A stretch of 64,000 nt of DNA, from assembly GCA_964442365.1 (NCBI GenBank), contig CAYTZA010000001.1, forward strand, positions 3,780-67,779, given 5' to 3'. Position numbers and translations under genes: made by a program. The notes beneath the pieces were generated by a model that searched no databases, was not told the DNA's origin, and saw only the letters and a program-made list of their open reading frames with translations. Source of the stretch: CAYTZA01 sp964442365 (GTDB lineage: Bacteria > Patescibacteriota > Minisyncoccia > Phycocordibacterales > DAORIS01). The first letter of the stretch is position 1. Each line of letters starts with the position of its first letter. Of the stretch, positions 35,723-42,837 are shown piece after piece.

Positions 35723-35766
35723 GACGCTCTTGTAGTTCAATGGATAAGAACAGTCCCGTCCTTTTT
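35722..35766 (+). pseudogene. tRNA-like remnant (5' half with D arm), terminator-like
   Basis: The stretch holds a tRNA-like D arm, GTTC-AATGGATAA-GAAC with the usual TA before it, very close to that of the intact tRNA-Arg at 36424. AGGACG (35722-35727) pairs perfectly with CGTCCT (35756-35761), and a T-run follows, so it could also act as a terminator of the glutaredoxin gene. No T arm or full anticodon arm is present. It may be the old 5' half of a tRNA disrupted by the element at 35797-36468. Confidence 0.45.
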
Positions 35767-35784
35767 ATGTTTGGTTATTTTTAA

Positions 35785-35790
35785 TATAAT
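35785..35790 (+). promoter_or_regulatory. -10 element of the endonuclease-like pseudogene
   Basis: TATAAT ends 6 bases before the ATG at 35797, consistent with a leaderless transcript. Confidence 0.45.
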
Positions 35791-35796
35791 TATTTA

Positions 35797-36468
35797 ATGC
35801 GTGGTAAACCCATATCTCAAAATGAGATAAAAAGAATAAAGTATCTGAGAGAACGTGGTTGGAGTTTACCTGAAATTATCAAAGTCACAAAAAGAGGTTC
35901 TTCAACAGTTTTTAAGTATGCAAAAGATGTTTCTGTTCTGGCGAAGTACCGAAATACTTTAAAGGAAAAGTAAGGTGGCAGTAAACGAAAAGCGATAGCT
36001 GACTGGGACCGTGCTACTCAGTGTGCAAAAAATATCTTACCGTCGGTCTTGTCCCGTGAACAGAGATTGCTGTTGTTACTGGGTATTTATTGGGGTGAAG
36101 GTAATAAAAGAGAATTAAATCTTATCAATTCTGATCCGGCTCTCATAAAAACCTTTCTTTCTTGTCTTTATGATATGGGTATGAAAAAAGAAGAATTAAG
36201 GATAACTTTAAGATTATACGACGGGATTGATAAGGAAAAATCTAGAAGATTTTGGGCAAAACTTTTATCAATACGTATTAAAGATATACGTAATATTAAT
36301 ACGATACAAGGTAACAAAATAGGGAAGTTAAAGTATGGAATGTGCAGGGTGAGGGTTGCAAAAAGTGCGCCTTACTTTAAACTGATTATGAGTTTATTAA
36401 GTGAAATAAAGGAGCGATTCAATGCTGCCGTAGTTCAACGGATAGAACAAGGGACTCCTAAGCCCTAG
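35797..36468 (+). pseudogene. HTH plus LAGLIDADG-like homing-endonuclease gene with in-frame stop
   Basis: One reading frame of 224 codons is interrupted only by TAA at 35971-35973. Before the stop, residues 1-58 form a helix-turn-helix (RGKPISQNEIKRIKYLRERGW, SLPEIIKVTKRGSSTVFKY). After it, GGSKRKAIADW and LLLLLGIYWGEGNK follow, the latter a LAGLIDADG-like first helix, and later RRFWAKLL and YGMCRVRVA. I know this HTH/LAGLIDADG-like pattern as common next to tRNA genes in this lineage. The stop falls where a Gln (CAA) would fit (KEK-stop-GGSK). The last ~15 codons run through the 5' half of tRNA-Arg, giving AVVQRIEQGTPKP. So it is either recently inactivated or read through; an internal start at 36049 could still yield the endonuclease part. 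Confidence 0.7.
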
Positions 36469-36495
36469 ATGCAGGTTCAATTCCTGCCGGTGGCA
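36424..36495 (+). tRNA. tRNA-Arg (CCU)
   Basis: 72 nt cloverleaf: acceptor GCTGCCG with CGGTGGC (two G-U pairs), D arm GTTC/GAAC, anticodon loop CTCCTAA with anticodon CCT, T arm GCAGG-TTCAATT-CCTGC, discriminator A. CCA is not encoded. The base of the anticodon stem has an A-G mismatch. Its 5' half lies inside the end of the upstream endonuclease frame. Confidence 0.9.
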
Positions 36496-36602
36496 CTATT
36501 ATAAAATCAAAACCACCTTTTCTGGAGGCGGAATCTCGGAGCCCAAAGACAACAGTATATTTTAAAAAGAAAAATAGTAGTGTAATAAAAACGATATCCT
36601 CT

Positions 36603-36626
36603 CCGTACTGAAGTACTGGATTTTTT
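36603..36626 (+). terminator. Terminator of tRNA-Arg transcript
   Basis: A 6-bp stem with one bulge (36603-36608 with 36613-36619), a TGAA loop, then A and six T. It lies about 110 bases after tRNA-Arg; the spacer between holds no other recognisable feature. Confidence 0.5.
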
Positions 36627-36629
36627 GGT

Positions 36630-36655
36630 AATAAAAAACCCGCATGTGCGGGATG
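36630..36655 (-). terminator. Intrinsic terminator of the 78-residue orphan gene
   Basis: On the minus strand a perfect palindromic stem (36639-36652, CCCGC/GCGGG) is followed by six T (A-run 36633-36638 on plus). It lies about 25 bases after the stop at 36678. Confidence 0.75.
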
Positions 36656-36677
36656 TTGTTTGGGTGGATCGGTATTT

Positions 36678-36914
36678 TTACCAAGGCACAGCCTCCTCTT
36701 CAACTCGATGCGCCAGCATGCGCCCTTGAAGAATCTGTTCGGCGTATATCCTCCTTTGTTCCGGATCCATGCTTGCCAGTTGCACGAGATCAAGATTGAG
36801 ATTTGGGTAAAATTCAGGACCGTGTCCCGAAAGATGCTGATCCCGATCTCTCCAAAGAGTATGCATGTCCAAGCCGAAACACGTTTTCAACAAGTTTAAG
36901 ACTTTGATGAGCAT
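36678..36914 (-). CDS. Orphan 78-residue protein, unknown function
   Basis: The ATG at 36912-36914 is preceded by AAAGGAG at the proper distance (11 bases), which is rare in this window and strongly supports this frame. The protein has an amphipathic N terminus (MLIKVLNLLKTCFGLD), a polar middle (WRDRDQHLSGHGPEFYPN) and a helical C terminus (DPEQRRIYAEQILQGRML). No membrane helix and no known motif are present. Codon choice is more GC-rich than neighbouring genes. The gene stands alone with its own terminator, in the same style as the orphans at 22414, 37504 and 42838. Confidence 0.65.
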   Translation of the reverse strand: MLIKVLNLLKTCFGLDMHTLWRDRDQHLSGHGPEFYPNLNLDLVQLASMDPEQRRIYAEQILQGRMLAHRVEEEAVPW

Positions 36915-36983
36915 CTGCGATTCTCCTTTATGTTCGAGTTCTTTTAACAGAATATCACTAATAAAAAAATATTCAACATATGA

Positions 36984-36989
36984 TATGAT
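36984..36989 (+). promoter_or_regulatory. -10 element of the 90-residue membrane protein
   Basis: TATGAT ends 6 bases before the ATG at 36996, again with no ribosome site, in a short divergent gap. Confidence 0.5.
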
Positions 36990-36995
36990 TTACAG

Positions 36996-37268
36996 ATGGA
37001 CGATAAAGAAAAGCTCGATAAGATTTTGGAACTTGCAGAAGATACCAATAAATTAGTACATAAGATGCGTCGAGTTCAGGTGTTTTCTGGATTGTGGACG
37101 ATTTTTTATTGGGTAATCGTGATCGGTATTGGTATCGGAGCTTTTTACTATATTCAGATATATATAGATTCTATTAAAGAGGCTGTAGGTATTGTAAGTG
37201 AAAAAAATGCCTCTTCTTCGCCTTTACTAAACTTTAGTTTTAGCGCCTTAAAAGACCTTGTAAAATAG
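36996..37268 (+). CDS. Small single-helix membrane protein
   Basis: 90 residues: an acidic/basic helical N terminus (about 1-28, DKEKLDKILELAEDTNKLVHKMRR), one strong membrane helix at about 32-56 (GLWTIFYWVIVIGIGIGAFYYIQI), and an outside tail. The N-terminal part may form a short coiled coil. I know of similar small proteins in Parcubacteria but no function. It is monocistronic, followed by the tRNA-Phe promoter region. Confidence 0.65.
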   Translation: MDDKEKLDKILELAEDTNKLVHKMRRVQVFSGLWTIFYWVIVIGIGIGAFYYIQIYIDSIKEAVGIVSEKNASSSPLLNFSFSALKDLVK

Positions 37269-37285
37269 TAAAATTCCAGTAGAAT
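37258..37285 (+). promoter_or_regulatory. Possible tRNA-Phe promoter
   Basis: -35-like TTGTAA (37258-37263), a 16-base spacer and TAGAAT (37280-37285), about 43 bases before the tRNA. A 5' leader would then be removed by RNase P. Confidence 0.35.
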
Positions 37286-37327
37286 GGCTTAGTCAGTGAT
37301 TGTGTGACTGCTGATAAATGTCGGTAT

Positions 37328-37400
37328 GCCGAGGTAGCTCAGTTGGTAGAGCATATCCCTGAAGAGGATGGGGTCGCCGGTTCGAATCCGGCCCTCGGCA
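37328..37400 (+). tRNA. tRNA-Phe (GAA)
   Basis: 73 nt: acceptor GCCGAGG/CCTCGGC, D arm GCTC/GAGC with GGTAGA loop, anticodon loop CTGAAGA (anticodon GAA), T arm GCCGG-TTCGAAT-CCGGC, discriminator A. CCA is not encoded. Confidence 0.95.
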
Positions 37401-37503
37401 CAAAAAAACGAACATATAGACTATTTGTGTGAATTGTGGTAAAAAAATGACAGAATCTGATTATTTTGTTTAGGTGTGTTTTTTTAAAAAAGGAGTGTGA
37501 TCA

Positions 37504-38217
37504 ATGTCAAAAGAAAGAAAGAGGCGCGGGGTTTCTGTTGGTGCTGGTATGGTGCCTACAAGCACAGAAATTGGGCGTATTGTTCGAGAACGTCGAATTG
37601 AGCTCGGTCTGAGTCAGACAGAATTGAATTCCAAGATTCCGCGTTCTGGTATTAAAAATCAATTAGTTAGTAAATTAGAGGTTGGTAGTTTGAAATCTTT
37701 GAGACCAGATCAACTCAAGATACTGACAAAAATTCTGAATTTAGATGCTAGTTCTTTGAGTAAGTGTATAAAGATTAGAACACCACGACAAAGAACAAGG
37801 CTTGGGAAGTTGATTAGATCTCTCTGTGCTAAGCAAGGTCTGTCTACTGAACAGTTTGCATTGCAATTGGGTCTTACAACTAAACAAGTAAGAGCTATTG
37901 AGTTTCGTAATAACTTGAGTACTTGTTACCGCAGTTTATTGCCAATTTTTGCTCGCATTCTTTCTGTTGATGAGGCAGTCTTTGCACCATTTTTGGGATT
38001 AAGAAAAAAAGAAAGTGGTCTGAGCAAATTTGGTAAATCCGTTCGCTCTCATAGAATACGTATTGGCATGAGTGCTAGAAGACTCGCAAGAGAACTTCAT
38101 GTTACTCATCAAGCTGTAAGTAGTATGGAGCGCAGAGGCACTCCATATCCAAAAAGATTTACCATAGAAAAGCTTGCTGGCGTGTTGCAGACGAGCGTTG
38201 AAGAATTGACTTCTTAG
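37504..38217 (+). CDS. Protein with three tandem Cro/C1-type HTH domains
   Basis: 237 residues. Three XRE-like units are visible: about 21-80 (IGRIVRERRIELGLSQTELN... LVSKLEVG), 97-152 (LGKLIRSLCAKQGLSTEQFALQLGLTTKQVRAIE) and 178-236 (FGKSVRSHRIRIGMSARRLARELHVTHQAVSSMERRG). It has no enzyme or ligand domain. The protein is strongly basic, so it probably binds DNA as a multi-site repressor or a nucleoid-type factor. A canonical AAAAGGAG lies 9 bases before ATG, and the gene has its own terminator. Targets are unknown, and it may control itself. Confidence 0.75.
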   Translation: MSKERKRRGVSVGAGMVPTSTEIGRIVRERRIELGLSQTELNSKIPRSGIKNQLVSKLEVGSLKSLRPDQLKILTKILNLDASSLSKCIKIRTPRQRTRLGKLIRSLCAKQGLSTEQFALQLGLTTKQVRAIEFRNNLSTCYRSLLPIFARILSVDEAVFAPFLGLRKKESGLSKFGKSVRSHRIRIGMSARRLARELHVTHQAVSSMERRGTPYPKRFTIEKLAGVLQTSVEELTS

Positions 38218-38224
38218 TATGCAT

Positions 38225-38255
38225 GTCCCGATCTGAAAAGGTTGGGACTTTTTTA
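38225..38255 (+). terminator. Intrinsic terminator of the triple-HTH gene
   Basis: A 9-bp stem (38225-38233 with 38240-38248, including G-U pairs), loop TGAAAA, followed by six T. It starts 8 bases after the stop codon. Confidence 0.75.
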
Positions 38256-38258
38256 TTT

Positions 38259-38732
38259 TTAAGAATTAGTTCGAACACGAAGACGAGTTTGACGGTGTTT
38301 ATCTATTTTAGGAAGTCTGATTGTAAGAAGGCCGTATTTTTCATTGGCCTCAGATTCTTCAACATCGACTTCTTCTGGCAACATAATAGTTCTTGAAAAT
38401 GATCCCCAATAGAGTTCTTGGTGAAAATATTCTCCTTCTTCTGTTTCGCGAGAACTTTGACGAGTGCCTTTAATAGTTACCATATCTCTGGTGATTGAAA
38501 TATCAAGGTCTTCTGGTTTAACACCAGCAACCATTGTTTTTATAACAATTTCATCACTATTTTGATATACATCTACTGTAAGTTCTCCTTCGTCTTCGCT
38601 TGATTGAGAAGCGTCTTCTGTGTCTTCTATTTCAGTACCTGGATAGTGGTGGTGTAATACTTCATCACTGTCATGATTAGCTTTTACTGTTCCTGTTAAT
38701 CTTTCAAAAAATGATTTTTTATCTTTGTTCAT
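38259..38732 (-). CDS. Hsp20/alpha-crystallin small heat-shock protein
   Basis: 157 residues. An acidic N-terminal region (EDTEDASQSSEDEGE) precedes an alpha-crystallin domain at about 50-150: LTVDVYQNSDEIVIKTMVAGVKPEDLDISITRDMVTIKGTR, then YWGSFSRTIMLPEEVD and the GLLTIRLPK motif. These proteins hold unfolded proteins as ATP-independent chaperones. It overlaps prsW by 14 bases and is the last gene of the tsaD-valS-prsW-hsp20 operon. The long acidic N-terminal extension is unusual. Confidence 0.9.
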   Translation of the reverse strand: MNKDKKSFFERLTGTVKANHDSDEVLHHHYPGTEIEDTEDASQSSEDEGELTVDVYQNSDEIVIKTMVAGVKPEDLDISITRDMVTIKGTRQSSRETEEGEYFHQELYWGSFSRTIMLPEEVDVEESEANEKYGLLTIRLPKIDKHRQTRLRVRTNS

Positions 38733-39411
38733 AGGTAAAATGTTTCTTTATATGATTGAGTACAAGCACTAAGATAATACAGATAACCCAGAGACCAATG
38801 AATATATTGAGTACAGAAGTAATGCTAGGGTTCATTATAAAGAAATTATAGATACTGTGCAAACCGATAGCAAAGATAAGTCCGAGTCCAATAGCTTCCC
38901 ATTTGTTTTTTTTATTATAAAAATATTTTGCCATATACATACCAATAATACTTGAACAGGTAACATGTATAAGAGTTGAACCAAGGAAACGTGCGTGTGC
39001 AATAGCGAGAGCGTGACTAATATCACCCTCAATAAATGGTCTTGCTAGAAATAAACAATTTTCAAGAGCTGCAAAACCGAGAGCTGCTGTTGCCATGTAT
39101 ATAACTTCGTCCATGGGCTCATCGGCGTCTTTACTACGAAGTGCGCCTAAATAGGCAAATAAGAATTTGAATAATTCTTCAAATCCAGCAAATAAAATTA
39201 TAACAAATACCGCTGATATTCCTCTGTTTTGGAAAAAGGCCTGTAAAGGTAGTACTGCTACAACTGCCAACATACCAGAAATAAAAGCCATTGTTAGGCG
39301 TAGGCGTGGTTCTGGATGTGGACGATCTTCTTTGAGGATAAACCACAACCAAATAAAAGCAGGTAAAAATCCTGCAGTAATAATAAAACTAAAAGTTAAA
39401 AGGCCTTCCAT
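38719..39411 (-). CDS. PrsW-family intramembrane metalloprotease
   Basis: 230 residues with about eight membrane helices and the PrsW (M82) motifs: FEELFKFL (Glu pair), ALENCLFL, ARFLGSTLIHVTCSSIIGMYMA, and GLHSIYNFF with the C-terminal metal-site His. PrsW of Bacillus cleaves an anti-sigma factor; the target here is unknown, and no anti-sigma gene is in the window. It overlaps the valS end by 16 bases and hsp20 by 14 bases, so it is translationally coupled. Co-expression with a small heat-shock protein hints at an envelope-stress link. Confidence 0.85.
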   Translation of the reverse strand: MEGLLTFSFIITAGFLPAFIWLWFILKEDRPHPEPRLRLTMAFISGMLAVVAVLPLQAFFQNRGISAVFVIILFAGFEELFKFLFAYLGALRSKDADEPMDEVIYMATAALGFAALENCLFLARPFIEGDISHALAIAHARFLGSTLIHVTCSSIIGMYMAKYFYNKKNKWEAIGLGLIFAIGLHSIYNFFIMNPSITSVLNIFIGLWVICIILVLVLNHIKKHFTYEQR

Positions 39412-41582
39412 GGATGTATGATAAGTAGCTCTGACTTTTCTTTATGTGCGGGCATCATACTCCACAGTTCTTCGGTAATAAAGGGCATAAAAGGGTGAAG
39501 GATGATAAGCACTTGTTCTAGTATAGCAAGGAGTGTTTGACGACGAGAGAGAGCATTGTCCACATTGTTGGTATCAGTAAGTATTATTTTACTTTCTTCT
39601 AGTATAACGTCAGCAAATCGGTGCCATGCATAGTGATATATTTTTTCTGAAGCAAGGTGAAAACGGTAATTTTCAAGATCATTAGTGATATCCTCAGAAA
39701 TTTCCTGCAATTCAGTTATTAGGGCTTTGTCAGTATCTGAAGTTATTTTTGTTTTATCAGGCGATATGCCTTCGGTATTTGAGAGTACAAAACGAGCTAT
39801 ATTCCAAAGTTTATTACCAAAGTTTTTGTAGCCCTTTATTTTATTTTCGTCTATTTTACTATCAGTTCCTGGAGCAGTACCAACAATAAGTGCCATACGC
39901 CCAGCATCAGCGCCAAATTTATTTGCTACATCAATAGGATCGATACCGTTTCCTAGGGATTTAGACATTTTTTGTCCTTTGCCGTCACGTACTGTTCCGT
40001 GAAGGTATATTGTTTTAAAGGGTATAGTTCCAATAGCATATTTTGTCATGATAATCATACGAGCAATCCAGAAGAATAAGATTTCATAACCAGTTTCAAT
40101 AATATTTGTTGGGTGATATGTGGCAAGATCTTTTGTTTGTTCTGGCCAGCCAAGAGTTGAAAACGTCCACAGTCCAGAAGAGAACCACGTATCAAGGGTG
40201 TCTTCATCTTGTATCCAATCTGAACCTGTTGGTGCGTCTATGCCTGTATAGATTTCTTCATGACCACTAGAATATTTTTTATACCATACTGGTATACGGT
40301 GTCCGTACCAAATCTGACGTGAAATACACCAATCTCGTAAATTATCTATCCAATTAAAATATGTTTTAGAAAAATAATCAGGAATTATTGATATTGATTC
40401 TGGAGATATAGCTTCACGAGCAAGATCTTTAAAAGTTTTATTTTCTCTGGAAGGTATTGGTTTATTGACGTTTATAAACCATTGTAGTTTTGGAAGTGGC
40501 TCAACAATACCTCCTGTACGCTCTGCTGTTGCGATGCGTTGTGTCGTAGGTTCTTCTTTTTCTAAGAGCTTTTCTGTTTTGAGCCATTCTACTATAGCAG
40601 TGCGTGCCTCTGTTGTTTTTTTGTTTAGTATATTTTCACCGCCTACTGTCATACGAGCATATTCGTTGATAACTTGTACGACTGGCAATTTATGACGTTC
40701 AGCTATTTCCCAGTCAGTTGTACTATGTGCTGGAGTAACACCTAAAGCTCCAGTTCCGAAATCTTTTTCTACACTTTGATCAGCGATAATTTTAATATGA
40801 ATAGGCACTCCACAAAAAACAATATCGTATTCTTTTCCTATGTAATCTGTATAGCGAGTATCGTCTGGATGTACTGCTACAGCAGTGTCACCAACTTTTG
40901 TTTCTGGACGTGTTGTGGAAATGCTAATAGGGAAGTCTTTTGAATATTTAAATGTATATAAAGTAGATTGTCTTTCTTCGTAAACAATTTCATCGTCAGA
41001 AATAGTAGTTTGTCCTTTTGGATCCCAGTTAACAATACGATTCCCTCTGTAGATCAAACCTTCGTCATACATACTTTTAAATATAGTACGTACAGCTTTC
41101 GTACGAGTAGTATCGAGTGTAAATGCTTCTCTTGACCAATCACATGAAGCACCGATACGTTTTATTTGAGAAACAATCGTATCGTGACTTTCTTGGGCAA
41201 ATTGTTCTACACGTTTGAGAAATACTTCACGACCAAGATCGTGTCGACTTTTGTCTTCTTTTTTTAAAATATCCTTTTCAACTTTTGATTGTGTTGCGAT
41301 AGCGGCGTGATCTGTCCCAGGAATCCAAAGTGTACGATATCCTCGCATGCGATGAAAACGCACCATGATATCTTCTATTGTAACCATGAGACCGTGTCCC
41401 ATGTGTAGTACACCAGTAACGTTTGGTGGTGGCATAACTATAGAAAATACCGGAGCATCTTTTTTTGCTATTCCGGCCTCTATACACTTGTCAGGGTTAA
41501 AATACCCTGACTTTTCCCAGAGTTCGTATATGCGTGTTTCGGTCTCTTGCGGGTCGTATGGTTTGAGTAATTTATCGTTCAT
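39396..41582 (-). CDS. valS: Valyl-tRNA synthetase
   Basis: Charges tRNA-Val, whose gene lies at 43631. 728 residues from the ATG at 41580-41582 (MNDKLL); the longer frame starts only with TTG. It has the class I HIGH variant PPPNVTGVLHMGHGL, the CP1 editing domain with TTRPETKVGDTAVAVHPDD, WCISRQIWYGHRIPVW, the KMSKS loop GQKMSKSLGN, and a DALRM-type anticodon domain. Most bacterial ValRSs are about 870-950 residues; the C-terminal tRNA-binding arm is missing, as is common in reduced genomes. Starts 12 bases after the tsaD stop. Confidence 0.93.
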   Translation of the reverse strand: MNDKLLKPYDPQETETRIYELWEKSGYFNPDKCIEAGIAKKDAPVFSIVMPPPNVTGVLHMGHGLMVTIEDIMVRFHRMRGYRTLWIPGTDHAAIATQSKVEKDILKKEDKSRHDLGREVFLKRVEQFAQESHDTIVSQIKRIGASCDWSREAFTLDTTRTKAVRTIFKSMYDEGLIYRGNRIVNWDPKGQTTISDDEIVYEERQSTLYTFKYSKDFPISISTTRPETKVGDTAVAVHPDDTRYTDYIGKEYDIVFCGVPIHIKIIADQSVEKDFGTGALGVTPAHSTTDWEIAERHKLPVVQVINEYARMTVGGENILNKKTTEARTAIVEWLKTEKLLEKEEPTTQRIATAERTGGIVEPLPKLQWFINVNKPIPSRENKTFKDLAREAISPESISIIPDYFSKTYFNWIDNLRDWCISRQIWYGHRIPVWYKKYSSGHEEIYTGIDAPTGSDWIQDEDTLDTWFSSGLWTFSTLGWPEQTKDLATYHPTNIIETGYEILFFWIARMIIMTKYAIGTIPFKTIYLHGTVRDGKGQKMSKSLGNGIDPIDVANKFGADAGRMALIVGTAPGTDSKIDENKIKGYKNFGNKLWNIARFVLSNTEGISPDKTKITSDTDKALITELQEISEDITNDLENYRFHLASEKIYHYAWHRFADVILEESKIILTDTNNVDNALSRRQTLLAILEQVLIILHPFMPFITEELWSMMPAHKEKSELLIIHPWKAF

Positions 41583-41594
41583 AATCGTATCCAA

Positions 41595-42743
41595 TCATAC
41601 CATAGAGGCATTGCCAGAGGCTCTAATATCGCTATTGTCGATAGTTTTATCGTTTTTGAGCCATGTAATATACCCAGCCATAGCAATCATGGTGGCATTG
41701 TCCGTAGAAAGGTTCTTTGTTGGTATATGGAGGTGTAAATACATTTTCTCTGAGAGAATAGTAAACGCTTGTGTGATGTAATTATTTGCAATAACCCCGC
41801 CTCCTATAATAAGTGACTGTGCATAGTACTCCTCGAGAGCTTTTTTGGTTTTGGTAAGTAATACTTCTGTTACAGCATCTTCAAATTCTCTAGCAAGATC
41901 AGCTTTAAGTTCGTCTGTTATTGCAGGTTTGTCTTTGAGAGTATAGAGCACTGCTGTTTTTATTCCTGAAAAAGAAAAATCATAATCCTGACTTTTAAGC
42001 ATGGGTCTCGGAAGTGTATAAACACGAGGGTAATTTTTTAAGCGTGCAATTTCAGCTAATTTTGATATCTCAGGTCCTCCTGGATATGGTAGTCCTATTA
42101 AGCGTGCCACTTTATCAAAAGCCTCTCCAACAGCGTCATCTCTAGTTGCTCCGATCATTTTATATTGTCCCCAACTCTGTACGAGTACTAGTTCAGTGTG
42201 TCCGCCACTTATAAGCAGTGCTAAAGCTGGAAATACTACAGGAGTTTTTGTTTCAGAAAGAAGTGGGGAAATAACATGACCTTCCATATGGTTAGTTGCT
42301 ATGACTGGTATGTCCCAGACTTTTCCAAGTGCTTTGGCAAAATTGATCCCTACCCAAAGTGCGGGTTCTAATCCTGGTCCATAAGTAACTGCTATAGCGT
42401 CAATATTTGGTTTTTTAATATTTGAGATATATTCGATAAAATCTTTATGTAAATCATATTCTCTTTCTAGAAGAGAAGATACTTCTTGGGTATTAATTTC
42501 GGTATAGCCTCCGTGTTCGGTCTTTGTTTTTTGTAGTAATTCTTTAAGAAGAGGTACGAGACGTTTGGCGTGTTCTCTTTTTGCTATAGCAGGGAATACT
42601 CCTCCAAAAGCTTTGTGTATATCGATCTGTGAAAAAAGTACTGAATCTACAAGGTTAAAAGAGGGATTTTCTATGTCCCCGCCAGCTTCTACTATTGATA
42701 AAGCTGTTTCGTCACAACTTGTTTCTATACCGAGTATTCGCAT
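41595..42743 (-). CDS. tsaD: tRNA N6-threonylcarbamoyladenosine transferase TsaD
   Basis: Transfers the threonylcarbamoyl group to A37 of ANN-decoding tRNAs, together with TsaB/E. 382 residues against about 335-345 for most bacteria. ETSCDETALSIVE, the Fe/Zn-site NHMEGH, LALLISGGHTEL, GATRDDAVGEAFDK, DFSFSGIKTAVLY and GGVIANNYI are all intact. Extra residues sit at about 73-105 (after LLQKTK), a polar insertion carrying YTEINTQEVSSLLEREYDL. It is the first gene of a minus-strand operon with valS, prsW and hsp20. Confidence 0.94.
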   Translation of the reverse strand: MRILGIETSCDETALSIVEAGGDIENPSFNLVDSVLFSQIDIHKAFGGVFPAIAKREHAKRLVPLLKELLQKTKTEHGGYTEINTQEVSSLLEREYDLHKDFIEYISNIKKPNIDAIAVTYGPGLEPALWVGINFAKALGKVWDIPVIATNHMEGHVISPLLSETKTPVVFPALALLISGGHTELVLVQSWGQYKMIGATRDDAVGEAFDKVARLIGLPYPGGPEISKLAEIARLKNYPRVYTLPRPMLKSQDYDFSFSGIKTAVLYTLKDKPAITDELKADLAREFEDAVTEVLLTKTKKALEEYYAQSLIIGGGVIANNYITQAFTILSEKMYLHLHIPTKNLSTDNATMIAMAGYITWLKNDKTIDNSDIRASGNASMV

Positions 42744-42793
42744 TTTAATAATCTACATGAAAACACTTCTTTTAGCTAACAGTATTTTTTTAT

Positions 42794-42829
42794 AAAAAAG
42801 CCCCTAGGTACCTGGTGGTATCTAGGGGC
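42794..42829 (-). terminator. Intrinsic terminator of the 171-residue orphan gene
   Basis: On the minus strand, an 11-bp GC-rich stem (42800-42810 with 42819-42829, one G-U) with an 8-base loop is followed by six T (A-run at 42794-42799). It begins 9 bases after the stop. Confidence 0.85.
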
Positions 42830-42837
42830 GGTGTTCT

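Noticed and set aside
35766..36424. Group I intron in tRNA-Arg, with the endonuclease as intron-encoded protein.
   Set aside because: The intact tRNA at 36424 has its own 5' half, and I could not see the conserved group I core pairings (P, Q, R, S); the remnant upstream cannot be spliced to a free 3' half.
36458..36793. Minus-strand 111-codon frame across tRNA-Arg and the orphan gene.
   Set aside because: Same T-arm artefact (PPAGIEPASRA), and it crosses two terminators and a better-supported gene in another frame.
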